Positions 8,569 through 16,412 of a DNA stretch of 64,000 bases are shown here, one piece after another. Under the pieces are notes generated by a model. It saw nothing but the letters and a program-made list of their open reading frames with translations. It had not been told where the DNA came from and made no database searches. Each line of letters opens with the position of its first letter. Position 1 is the stretch's first letter. Made by a program: the position numbers and the translations under genes. The stretch spans positions 248,001-312,000 of the forward strand of contig NZ_FMCS01000009.1 in the NCBI RefSeq assembly GCF_900091435.1, given 5' to 3'. This stretch comes from Micromonospora chaiyaphumensis (GTDB lineage: Bacteria > Actinomycetota > Actinomycetes > Mycobacteriales > Micromonosporaceae).

Positions 8569-8994
8569 TCAGTGCTCGGCGGTGCGCCGGGTGCCGGAGT
8601 AGTACTCGAAGAGCAGGCCGCAGGCGGCGAAGACGACCGCCACCATGCCCAGGCCCAGCAGCCAGAACTGCCAGAAGACCAGCCCGAGACCGGCGATCGC
8701 GGCGGCCAGGGCCAGGCCGAACGGCCAGTAGCTGCCCGGGCTGAAGAAGCCGATCTCGCCCGCGCCGTCGGCGATCTCGCCGTCCGGCCGGTCCTCGGGA
8801 CGCAGGTCGATCCGGCGCGAGACGAACCAGAAGAAGCCGCCGCACATGGAGCAGAGCAGGAAGGACAGCAGCAGCGCCACGGTGCCGACCCACTCGACCC
8901 GGCCGCCGTCGCCGTACGTCCACGCGCCGTAGAGGATCGTGGCGCCGAAGAGGAACGCCGCGATGGTGAGGAAGATCTTCCACTCGGTCTTCAT
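8569..8994 (-). CDS. ctaF: Cytochrome c oxidase subunit IV, actinobacterial (CtaF)
   Basis: Small accessory subunit of the actinobacterial aa3 oxidase. The 141-residue product begins MKTEWKIFLTIAAFLFGATI and has four membrane helices in two pairs, separated by a charged loop (RRIDLRPEDRPDGEIADGAG) and the family segment FFSPGSYWPFGLALAAAI. It starts 10 nt after the ctaC stop, so the two form an operon, and it is followed by a strong hairpin. Streptomyces usually has ctaD beside ctaC and ctaF; here subunit I is absent, matching the mycobacterial layout. Confidence 0.94.
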   Translation of the reverse strand: MKTEWKIFLTIAAFLFGATILYGAWTYGDGGRVEWVGTVALLLSFLLCSMCGGFFWFVSRRIDLRPEDRPDGEIADGAGEIGFFSPGSYWPFGLALAAAIAGLGLVFWQFWLLGLGMVAVVFAACGLLFEYYSGTRRTAEH

Positions 8995-9004
8995 GCCAAG
9001 CCCC

Positions 9005-9976
9005 TCAGCTTCCCGCGCCGGCCGTCGCGTCGGACGGGTTGAAGTTGGCGGTGTTGCGCCGCGTCTTGAACGGCACGGTCTCGGTGGCGTACGGGTTCTC
9101 GCCGATCGCCGAGAGCGCCTCCTGGGTCGACTTGCCGGCCTTCTTGGCCGCCAGGAACTGCTCGTACTTGTCGGCCGAGACGACCCGCAGCTCGAAGTTC
9201 ATGAAGGCGTGGTAGCTGCCGCACAGCTCGGCGCAGCGGCCGACGAACGAGCCCTCCTGGTCGATGCTGGAGACCTCGAAGGTGTTGCGGATGCTGCCCG
9301 GCATGACGTCGCGCTTGAACAGCAGCTCCGGCACCCAGAAGGAGTGGATGACGTCGCGGCTCTGCTCCTCGAACCGGATCGACTTGCCGCTCGGCAGGAC
9401 CAGCACCGGGATGACCTCGCTGGTGCCCAGCACCGAGGCGACGGTGTTGGCGTCGCGGCCCTGGCCGTCGCGGTAGTTGAACTGCCAGTTCCACTTGAAG
9501 GCGACGACCTCGACGGTGACGTCGGGGTTCTTCGACTCCTTCACCACGTCGGTCTGCACCACCGCGGTGTAGTAGAAGAGCACGGAGACCACGAGGATCG
9601 GCGCGATGGTGTAGAGGAACTCCATCGGCAGGTTGTAGCGGGTCTGCACCGGCAGCTCGTTGCCGCGCTTCCGGTGGCGGATCACGCACCAGAAGATCAG
9701 GCCCCAGACGAACACGCCGACCGCGAGGGCCGCGATGCAGGACGCGATCCACAGGTCGTACATCCGGTGCGACTCGGGGGTGATGCCGCCCTGCGGCCAC
9801 CCGAAGCCGCCGAACGTCTTGCCGACGTCGCAGCCCGTGAGCAGAACCAGCAGCGCGGCCCCACCGAGACCGAGCCCGGCGAGTCGACCAGCACCACGCC
9901 GCCGGCCTCCGCCGGCCCCCGAGGAAGCGCTGTGCCGTACGGCCGACGGCCGTACCTCCGAACTCCTTGCGACCAC
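9005..9976 (-). CDS. ctaC: Cytochrome c oxidase subunit II (CtaC)
   Basis: Carries the CuA centre that receives electrons from QcrC and passes them to subunit I. The 323-residue product has an Arg-rich leader, a lipobox-like LLTGC near residue 48, two membrane helices, and a cupredoxin domain. The CuA ligands are visible as DVIHSFWVPE and CAELCGSYHAFM. A C-terminal extension (AAKKAGKSTQEALSAIGENP) is typical of actinobacterial CtaC. GTG 9976 is the first in-frame start; a later one would lose the leader. It is divergent from the cysteine desulfurase. Confidence 0.95.
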   Translation of the reverse strand: MVARSSEVRPSAVRHSASSGAGGGRRRGAGRLAGLGLGGAALLVLLTGCDVGKTFGGFGWPQGGITPESHRMYDLWIASCIAALAVGVFVWGLIFWCVIRHRKRGNELPVQTRYNLPMEFLYTIAPILVVSVLFYYTAVVQTDVVKESKNPDVTVEVVAFKWNWQFNYRDGQGRDANTVASVLGTSEVIPVLVLPSGKSIRFEEQSRDVIHSFWVPELLFKRDVMPGSIRNTFEVSSIDQEGSFVGRCAELCGSYHAFMNFELRVVSADKYEQFLAAKKAGKSTQEALSAIGENPYATETVPFKTRRNTANFNPSDATAGAGS

Positions 9977-10133
9977 CTGGTCCTGCCTCCCTAGCGCGCC
10001 GCGGTGATTGTTTCGCTCGACACCGACGGCAAAGGCGTCACCGACGGTCGCAGATTACTCGACCATGGCAGGCCTGACCGTCTTGGGGTCACTGTCCGCC
10101 CCCATCGGGGAGATCTTGGGCGTACCGGCGCGA

Positions 10134-10139
10134 TAGCGT
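10134..10139 (+). promoter_or_regulatory. -10 box TAGCGT of the cysteine desulfurase
   Basis: TAGCGT ends 8 nt before GTG 10148, consistent with a leaderless or very short-leader transcript. There is no ribosome-binding site before the GTG. Confidence 0.4.
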
Positions 10140-10147
10140 CGACCTTC

Positions 10148-11299
10148 GTGAGCGCAAACCCGGTCTACCTGGACGCGGCCACCGCCGCCCCGCTGCACCC
10201 GGTCGCGCGGCAGGCGCTGCTGGCCGCGCTGGACGACGGCTGGGCCGACCCCGCCCGGCTCTACGGCCAGGCCCGCCGGGCCCGCCAGCTCCTCGACGCC
10301 GCCCGCGAGGCCGCCGCGCAGACCCTCGGCGTCCGCGCCGACGAGCTGTCCTTCACCCCCAGCGGTACGGCGGCAGCGCACGCCGCCGTGCTCGGTGGCC
10401 TGTCCGGGCGCCGCCGGGCGGGGGCGGCGCTGGTGCACTCGGCGATCGAGCACTCGGCGGTGCTGCACGCCGCGGAGCGGCACGTGGCCGGCGGGGGTGA
10501 CGCGGTGGGCGTACCCGTGGACCGGCTCGGCCGGGTGGACCTGGACGCCTGGGCGGCGGCGGTGGCCGCGCCCGGGGTGGCCCTCGCGGCCCTCATCGGG
10601 GCGAGCCACGAGGTGGGCACGGTGCAGCCGGTGCCCGCGGCGGCGGAGCTGTGCGCCGAGGCGGGGGTCCCGCTGTACGTCGACGCCGCGCAGCTCGCGG
10701 GCCGGGCGCCGCTGCCGGCCGGCTGGTCGGTGCTGAGCGCCAGCGCGCACAAGTGGGGCGGGCCGCCGGGCGTGGGGCTGCTGGTGGTGCGCAAGGGCAC
10801 CCGCTGGGAGTCGCCGTTCCCGGCCGACGAGCGGGAGTCGGGGCGTACCCCGGGGGTGGTGAACCTGCCGGCGGTGGTGGCCGCGGCGGCGAGCCTGCGT
10901 GCGGCGGCGGCCGACGCGGCGGCCGAGGCGGCCCGGCTGGGCCCGCTGGTCGACCGGATCCGGGCCCGGGTGGCGGCCGAGGTGCCGGACGTGGAGGTGG
11001 TCGGCGACCCGGTGGACCGGCTCCCCCACCTGGTCACCTTCTCCTGCCTGTACGTGGACGGGGAGGCGCTGCTGCACGCGCTGGACCGGCGGGGCTTCGC
11101 GGTCTCCTCCGGCTCGTCGTGCACCTCCTCGACGTTGCGGCCGTCGCACGTCTTGGAGGCCATGGGGGTGCTGTCGCACGGCAACGTCCGGGTGTCGCTG
11201 CACCGGGACACCACCGAGGCGGACGTCGACCGGTTCCTCGCCGAGCTGCCCGGGATCGTCGCCGGCCTGCGGGCCGAGGCGGGGGTGACTGGGCTGTGA
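10148..11299 (+). CDS. Cysteine desulfurase-like PLP aminotransferase class V
   Basis: Predicted to remove sulfur from cysteine as an enzyme-bound persulfide. The 383-residue product shows the PLP lysine in SASAHKWGGPPGVG and the flexible persulfide loop with Cys in VSSGSSCTSS, both typical of IscS/NifS proteins. Other usual motifs are altered: the start reads YLDAATAAPLHP rather than YLDNAATTP, and the usual NNEIG-type motif reads SHEVGTVQ. Its stop overlaps the GTG of the TusA gene by four bases, so sulfur is probably passed directly to that protein. It sits between ctaC and adoK. The substrate could differ from a housekeeping IscS. Confidence 0.87.
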   Translation: MSANPVYLDAATAAPLHPVARQALLAALDDGWADPARLYGQARRARQLLDAAREAAAQTLGVRADELSFTPSGTAAAHAAVLGGLSGRRRAGAALVHSAIEHSAVLHAAERHVAGGGDAVGVPVDRLGRVDLDAWAAAVAAPGVALAALIGASHEVGTVQPVPAAAELCAEAGVPLYVDAAQLAGRAPLPAGWSVLSASAHKWGGPPGVGLLVVRKGTRWESPFPADERESGRTPGVVNLPAVVAAAASLRAAAADAAAEAARLGPLVDRIRARVAAEVPDVEVVGDPVDRLPHLVTFSCLYVDGEALLHALDRRGFAVSSGSSCTSSTLRPSHVLEAMGVLSHGNVRVSLHRDTTEADVDRFLAELPGIVAGLRAEAGVTGL

Positions 11300-11523
11300 G
11301 CACGCCGGACGAGGTGCTCGACTGCCGGGGGCAGCGCTGCCCGCTGCCCGTGATCAATCTCGCCCGGCGGCTGCCCCAGCTGCCGGTCGGCGCGGTGGTC
11401 CGGGTGCTCGCCGACGACCCCGCCGCGGCCGTGGACATCCCGGCCTGGTGCCGGATGCGCGGCCAGGAGTTCGTGGCCGCCCACCCGGACGGCCCCGGCT
11501 ACGACGTGCGCCGCAGCCACTGA
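11296..11523 (+). CDS. TusA-family sulfurtransferase
   Basis: A 75-residue sulfur carrier with the family signature DCRGQRCPLPVINLA, in which the CPxP cysteine near residue 17 accepts a persulfide. The GTG start overlaps the desulfurase stop as GTGA, a strong sign of translational coupling and functional pairing. The C-terminal half (VLADDPAAAVDIPAWC) is the normal beta-alpha core. Likely downstream uses of TusA sulfur are tRNA thiolation or molybdopterin synthesis; the sequence does not tell which, and no acceptor gene is adjacent. Confidence 0.88.
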   Translation: MSTPDEVLDCRGQRCPLPVINLARRLPQLPVGAVVRVLADDPAAAVDIPAWCRMRGQEFVAAHPDGPGYDVRRSH

Positions 11524-11532
11524 CCGGGCGGC

Positions 11533-12081
11533 TCAGCGGAGGTAGGCGAGGATCCCCGGCAGCGGGTCGGTGTCGACGGCCGTGTCGACCACCAGGCGGG
11601 GGCCGATGAGCGGCTCGTACTCGGCGCGGCGGAGCAGCGTCTGCTCCCAGGTGGGGTGGTGCTCGTCGGGCGGCCGGGCCTCGACCCGGCGGCGGTGCTC
11701 CGCCTCGTCGCCGCAGTGCACCTCGACGACCCGCAGCGGCACGCCGGCCCGCTCGGCCAGGTCGTGCCAGAGACCCCGGGCGCTGGCCACCGGGTTCACG
11801 GCGTCGACCACCACGCTGAGCCCGAGCCCGAGCTGCACCTCGGCCAGCCCGGCGACCGCGCCGTAGGCGGCCATCCCGGGCACGTCGCCGACCAGGCCGT
11901 AGCGGCCCAGGGCCCGCTCCACCGGGTCGACCGGCAGGACGGGGGCGCGCAGCGCGGCGCCGACCCGGAGGGCGAGGGTGGTCTTGCCCACGCCGGGCAG
12001 CCCCGCGAAGGCCACCAGCATCGGCTCGCCGACGCCGGGGCGGACCGCGTGCGGGTCCACCGCCGGCTGCGGGGCGGTCAC
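11533..12081 (-). CDS. P-loop ATPase/kinase, small molecule kinase-like
   Basis: A 182-residue AAA/zeta-toxin-like P-loop protein. Walker A is FAGLPGVGKTTLALRV near residue 25; a DVAVNP-like strand (VVVDAVNPVASARGLW) and a lid with paired arginines (HRRRVEARPPDEHHP) follow. This layout matches small predicted nucleotide or sugar kinases of the AAA_33 family. GTG 12081 overlaps the adoK stop by four bases (GTGA), so it is translated with adenosine kinase; an internal ATG directly before the P-loop is an alternative start. Its substrate is unknown; coupling to AdoK hints at nucleoside metabolism. Confidence 0.72.
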   Translation of the reverse strand: MTAPQPAVDPHAVRPGVGEPMLVAFAGLPGVGKTTLALRVGAALRAPVLPVDPVERALGRYGLVGDVPGMAAYGAVAGLAEVQLGLGLSVVVDAVNPVASARGLWHDLAERAGVPLRVVEVHCGDEAEHRRRVEARPPDEHHPTWEQTLLRRAEYEPLIGPRLVVDTAVDTDPLPGILAYLR

Positions 12082-13052
12082 AGCAGGTGCGGCCGGACGT
12101 CCTCGGCGGCCGCGTCGCCGTACGACTCGGCGAGCCGCTTGACGAACAGGTCCCGGCGGACCTCGTACTCCTGGCCGCCGAAGTTCTCCAGCACCAGCGT
12201 GGCGAGCAGGCAGCCGACCTGTGCGGCCCGCTCCAGGGTGACGCCCCAGTTGAGGGCGGCGAAGAAGCCGGCCCGGAACCCGTCGCCGACGCCGGTCGGG
12301 TCGATCGCCTGGGTTTCCCGGGCGATCGGCACGTGGATGGTGCCGACGTCCCGCCCGGCGATCTCCACGCCCTGCTTGCCGAGCGTGGTGACCCGGACCT
12401 TCACCCGGTCCAGCAGCTGGGCGTCGGTCAGCCCGGCCTTGCTCTGCAGCAGCGACTTCTCGTACTCGTTGGTCATCAGGTAGTCGGCGCCGTCGACCAG
12501 GCCGAGCACGTCCGCGCCGTCCATCCGGGCGAGCTGCTGGGACGGGTCGGCCACGAAGGCGTAGCCGCGCTCCCGGCACTCGGCGGAGTGGCGGATCATC
12601 GCGGCCGGGTCGTTGGCGCTGACCAGCACCAGGTCGAGGCCGCCGAGCCGCTGCGCCACCGGGGCCAGCTCGATGTTGCGGGCCTCGCTCATGGCGCCCG
12701 CGTAGAACGAGGCGATCTGGCACATGTCGGTGTCGGTGGTGCACACGAAGCGGGCCGTGTGCGCGATCTCGCTGACGTGCACCGAGTCGCAGTCGACGCC
12801 GTGCCGCTCCAGCCAGGACCGGTAGTCGGCGAAGTCCGCACCGACCGCGCCGAGCAGCACCGGGCGTAGCCCGAGCTGGGCCATGCCGAAGGCGATGTTC
12901 GCGGCGGTGCCGCCGCGCCGGAGCACCAGCTCGTCGACCAGGAAGGACAGCGAGACCTTGTCCAGCTGGTCGGCGATGAGCTGGTCGGCGAACCGGCCGG
13001 GGAAGCTCATCAGGTGGTCGGTCGCGATCGAGCCGGTCACGGCGATCTTCAT
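12078..13052 (-). CDS. adoK: Adenosine kinase, PfkB type (AdoK)
   Basis: Phosphorylates adenosine to AMP in purine salvage. The 324-residue product begins MKIAVTGSIATDHLMSFPGR, nearly the same start and the same length as recalled for M. tuberculosis AdoK (Rv2202c), and keeps LSFLVDELVLRRGGTAANIA, FVADPSQQLARM and the PfkB signature DPTGVGDGFRAGF with its catalytic Asp. ATG 13052 is chosen by this match; an upstream in-frame extension is not family-like. It is the first gene of a two-gene operon with the P-loop kinase. Its position between ctaC and the erpA/glycerate kinase genes is conserved with mycobacteria. Confidence 0.93.
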   Translation of the reverse strand: MKIAVTGSIATDHLMSFPGRFADQLIADQLDKVSLSFLVDELVLRRGGTAANIAFGMAQLGLRPVLLGAVGADFADYRSWLERHGVDCDSVHVSEIAHTARFVCTTDTDMCQIASFYAGAMSEARNIELAPVAQRLGGLDLVLVSANDPAAMIRHSAECRERGYAFVADPSQQLARMDGADVLGLVDGADYLMTNEYEKSLLQSKAGLTDAQLLDRVKVRVTTLGKQGVEIAGRDVGTIHVPIARETQAIDPTGVGDGFRAGFFAALNWGVTLERAAQVGCLLATLVLENFGGQEYEVRRDLFVKRLAESYGDAAAEDVRPHLL

Positions 13053-13189
13053 GTCAACCCTCGCGGTCGGGAGCACGGCGCGGGTCAGCCTACCGGTCGC
13101 CCCGGCCGGCCGGTCGGGGGTCGGTCGACAACCGGTCGTCCACCGCACATCCGGACGTCACCGCCCGGACACCCGGGCGGGGCACGAAA

Positions 13190-13227
13190 AACGGCGGGAC
13201 CACCCCGTGAGGGATGGTCCCGCCGTT
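13190..13227 (-). terminator. Terminator after erpA
   Basis: Perfect 13-nt arms (13190-13202 and 13215-13227) lie 56 nt beyond the erpA stop. On the minus strand the stem ends in a run of five T, a textbook intrinsic terminator. Confidence 0.85.
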
Positions 13228-13282
13228 CAGGCAGGCGTCACCGAGCCGGTCGCCCGGCTGGGGTCACCGACCCCCGGTCGGC

Positions 13283-13651
13283 TCAGCTGAACGAGTCGCC
13301 GCAGGCGCAGGAGTTGCCGGCGTTCGGGTTGTCGATGGTGAAGCCCTGGGCGTCGATCCGGTCGGCGAAGTCGATGGTGGCGCCGGCCAGGTAGGGGGCG
13401 CTCATCCGGTCGACGACGACCTCGACACCGCCGAAGTCGGAGACGATGTCGCCGTCGAGCGACCGCTCGTCGAAGAACAGCTGGTACCGCAGGCCGGAGC
13501 AGCCGCCCGGCTGCACGGCGACCCGGAGCCGCAGGTCGTCACGGCCCTCCTGCTCGATCAGGGCCTTGACCTTCTGCGCCGCGACGTCGGTGAGGACGAC
13601 GGTGCTGGGGGCCTTGGCCTCGGTCGACTCGGTCTGCGCTGGCGTGGTCAC
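13283..13651 (-). CDS. erpA: A-type iron-sulfur carrier (ErpA/HesB)
   Basis: Scaffold or carrier that delivers Fe-S clusters to apoproteins. The 122-residue product has the three cluster cysteines in GGCSGLRYQL and NSCACGDSFS at the C-terminus. The core LTDVAAQKVKALIEQEGRDD fits the HesB/IscA fold. GTG 13651 is preceded by a GGGAG ribosome site, which decides the start. Client proteins in this window could include NadA, LipA and QcrA. Located as in mycobacteria (Rv2204c position). It is followed by a strong terminator. Confidence 0.93.
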   Translation of the reverse strand: MTTPAQTESTEAKAPSTVVLTDVAAQKVKALIEQEGRDDLRLRVAVQPGGCSGLRYQLFFDERSLDGDIVSDFGGVEVVVDRMSAPYLAGATIDFADRIDAQGFTIDNPNAGNSCACGDSFS

Positions 13652-13817
13652 GTGGAAGTCTCCCTGCGCGGTATGGGGTCCGGACGCACTGGCCAACGCC
13701 GCGCGTCCGCCAATGATTCCCGGTGTGGTCCAGCTCCGATCGTACGCCGCCCGGGCGGGCGGCACCTCTGGTGGCACGTGCCGCGCCGGGTGAGCCGCGC
13801 CGCAGGCCAGGGCGGGC

Positions 13818-14954
13818 TCAGCGGCTCCACTGGCGGGCCAGCCGGGCGCCGAGCGCCCGCAGCCCCTCGGCCGGGCGGGTCATCGCCGCCTCCACTCCCC
13901 CGCGCTCCTCGCCGCCGAAGTGCTCGACAAGGCTGTGCGCCTCGGTCACGCCGGCCGCGGCGGCCTCCCGCCGCCCGGTGCTCACCCGTCCGGCCAGCAC
14001 CACGCAGGGCACCCCCCGGTCCCGGGCCGCCCCGGCCACGCCGGCGACCACCTTGCCGCGCAGCGACTGGTGGTCGAAGGAGCCCTCGCCGGTGATCACC
14101 AGGTCGGTGGCGTCCAGCGCCGCGTCCAGGCCGATCGCCCGGGTGACCAGGCCGATGCCGGACTCGCACCGGCCGCCGAGCGCGAGGATGCCCGCGCCGA
14201 GGCCGCCGGCCGCGCCACCGCCGGGCAGCGCGCCGAGCCCGGACGGGCAGCCCGGCAGGCCCCGCTCCAGCACCGCGGCCCAGCGCTCCAGCGCGGCGTC
14301 GAGCAGCAGCACGTCCGCGCGGGTGGCGCCCTTCTGCGGGCCGTACACGTTGCTGGCGCCGTGCAGCCCGAGCAGCGGGTTGTCGACGTCGGTGGCGGCG
14401 ACCAGCGCCACGCCGCGGAGCCGGGGCGCGCCGTCCAGCCCGGTCACCGCCGCGAGGGCCGCCCCGCCGTACGGCAGGGCCCGGCCGGCCTCGTCCAGCG
14501 GGGTCACCCCGAGCGGGGTGAGCATCCCGGCTCCGCCGTCGTTGGTGGCCGAGCCGCCCAGGCCGACCACCACGGTCCGCGCGCCGGCCTCCACCGCGGC
14601 GGCGACCAGCAGGCCGAGCCCGTAGGAGGTGGTCGCCTTCGGGTCCCGCTCGGCGGGGGTGAGCAGGTGCAGGCCGCACGCCTGGGCGCTCTCCAGGTAG
14701 GCCACGCCGTCGTCGGTGAGCAGGATCTCACCGGCGGCGGGCCGGCCGAGCGGGTCGACGGTGGGCACCGGCAGCAGCCGGCCGCCGAGCGCCTCGGCGA
14801 GCACGGCCACGAAGCCGGGACCGCCGTCGGCCAGCGGCCGGAGCAGCAGCTCGTCGGCGGGGGCGACCTCGCGCCAGCCCTCGGCCACCGCGGCGGCCAC
14901 CTCCTGGGCCGGCAGCGTGCCGGCGAACTTGTCCGGGCAGAGCAGCACGCGCAT
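13818..14954 (-). CDS. Glycerate kinase (GlxK/GarK family)
   Basis: Phosphorylates D-glycerate, feeding glyoxylate-derived carbon into glycolysis. The 378-residue product starts MRVLLCPDKFAGTLPAQEVA and carries the family motifs PLADGGPGFV, VGLGGSATNDGGAGML and ITGEGSFDHQSLRGKV, covering the whole fold. ATG 14954 is the family start; nine further upstream codons also lie in frame but lack homology. It is transcribed toward erpA with a 166-nt gap, so the two may have separate promoters. It is divergent from nadA with only 68 nt between start codons. Confidence 0.92.
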   Translation of the reverse strand: MRVLLCPDKFAGTLPAQEVAAAVAEGWREVAPADELLLRPLADGGPGFVAVLAEALGGRLLPVPTVDPLGRPAAGEILLTDDGVAYLESAQACGLHLLTPAERDPKATTSYGLGLLVAAAVEAGARTVVVGLGGSATNDGGAGMLTPLGVTPLDEAGRALPYGGAALAAVTGLDGAPRLRGVALVAATDVDNPLLGLHGASNVYGPQKGATRADVLLLDAALERWAAVLERGLPGCPSGLGALPGGGAAGGLGAGILALGGRCESGIGLVTRAIGLDAALDATDLVITGEGSFDHQSLRGKVVAGVAGAARDRGVPCVVLAGRVSTGRREAAAAGVTEAHSLVEHFGGEERGGVEAAMTRPAEGLRALGARLARQWSR

Positions 14955-15022
14955 GCCGAGCAGTGTGGCAGGCCACATCCGTGGCGGCCGCGCGGCCGTC
15001 GCGCTGTGGGACCATGGGAGGC

Positions 15023-16198
15023 GTGACTTCGACCTGGGTTGAGCCCTCCAACACCGCCACTGCGCTGCTGCTTCTCGGCCGCGGCAGCGACCCCGCCACC
15101 GAGCGTGGCGTGGAGTGTCCGGGTGACCTGCCCGCGCCGAGCGACCCGGACCTGGTGGCCCGGGCGACCGCGGCGAAGGCCGCGCTCGGCACGAAGGTCT
15201 TCGTGCTGGGCCACCACTACCAGCGCGACGAGGTGATCCAGTTCGCCGACGTGACCGGCGACTCGTTCAAGCTGGCCCGGGAGGCGGCGGCCCGCCCCGA
15301 CGCGGAGTACATCGTCTTCTGCGGCGTGCACTTCATGGCCGAGAGCGCCGACATCCTCACCTCGGACCGCCAGAAGGTGATCCTGCCCGACCTCGCCGCC
15401 GGCTGCTCGATGGCCGACATGGCGGTGCTGTCGCAGGTCGAGACCGCCTGGGAGGTGCTCACCGAGCTGGGCGTCGCCGCGGACACCGTCCCGGTCACCT
15501 ACATGAACTCCTCGGCGGACATCAAGGGCTTCGTCGGCCGGCACGGCGGCGTGGTCTGCACCTCGTCCAACGCGAAGCGGGCCCTCGACTGGGCGTTCGA
15601 GCAGGGGCAGAAGGTGCTCTTCCTGCCCGACCAGCACCTGGGCCGCAACACCGCCGTCCTGGAGATGGGCTTCTCGCTGGACGACTGCGTGCTCTACGAC
15701 CCGCACAAGCCGAACGGCGGCCTGACCCCGGAGCAGCTGCGCGACGCCAAGATGATCCTCTGGCGGGGGCACTGCTCGGTGCACGGCCGCTTCACGCTCG
15801 ACAGCGTCAACGACGTGCGCGAGCGGGTGCCGGGGGTCAACGTGCTGGTCCACCCGGAGTGCCGGCACGAGGTCGTCACGGCCGCGGACCAGGTGGGTTC
15901 GACCGAATACATCATCAAGACCATCGAGGCGGCCCCGGCCGGCTCGGCGTGGGCGGTCGGCACCGAGCTGAACCTGGTCCGCCGGCTGGCGCTGGCCCAC
16001 CCGGACAAGCAGATCATGTTCCTCGACCGGGCGGTCTGCTACTGCTCGACGATGAACCGGATCGACCTGCCGCACCTGGTCTGGGCGCTGGAGGAGCTGG
16101 TGGCCGGCCGGGTGGTCAACCAGATCACCGTCGACCCGGACACGGCCCGGCACGCGCGGGCCGCGCTGGACCAGATGCTCGCCCTCCCGGGCGCCTGA
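15023..16198 (+). CDS. nadA: Quinolinate synthase (NadA)
   Basis: Condenses iminoaspartate with dihydroxyacetone phosphate to quinolinate in NAD synthesis, using a [4Fe-4S] cluster. The 391-residue product shows the three expected cluster cysteine boxes FCGVHFMAES, WRGHCSVHGRF and CYCSTMN, plus GHHYQRDEV and HPECRHEV. GTG 15023 is preferred over ATG 15014 because GGGAGG lies 1 nt past that ATG and only 1-2 nt closer than ideal to the GTG, and the ATG itself has no ribosome site. Usual partners nadB and nadC are not adjacent; nadE, the last step, is in this window at 55.2 kb. Confidence 0.94.
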   Translation: MTSTWVEPSNTATALLLLGRGSDPATERGVECPGDLPAPSDPDLVARATAAKAALGTKVFVLGHHYQRDEVIQFADVTGDSFKLAREAAARPDAEYIVFCGVHFMAESADILTSDRQKVILPDLAAGCSMADMAVLSQVETAWEVLTELGVAADTVPVTYMNSSADIKGFVGRHGGVVCTSSNAKRALDWAFEQGQKVLFLPDQHLGRNTAVLEMGFSLDDCVLYDPHKPNGGLTPEQLRDAKMILWRGHCSVHGRFTLDSVNDVRERVPGVNVLVHPECRHEVVTAADQVGSTEYIIKTIEAAPAGSAWAVGTELNLVRRLALAHPDKQIMFLDRAVCYCSTMNRIDLPHLVWALEELVAGRVVNQITVDPDTARHARAALDQMLALPGA

Positions 16199-16412
16199 TC
16201 ACCCTCGGTCACGTCACTGGTACGGAAACGCACCGGAATCCCCGGTTCGTGCCCTCACTGGTGATGTGACCGATTCCATTCTCGTCACGGAGGGCTATGC
16301 TGCCGGGGCGACGATGCACGCGGACCGTTTTGACCGGGCCGCCATTCGGGTAGCGATGCAGATCGTGCACCTGACTCACCTACACGGCAGCACCAACGCG
16401 CTGGAGGTTGCG

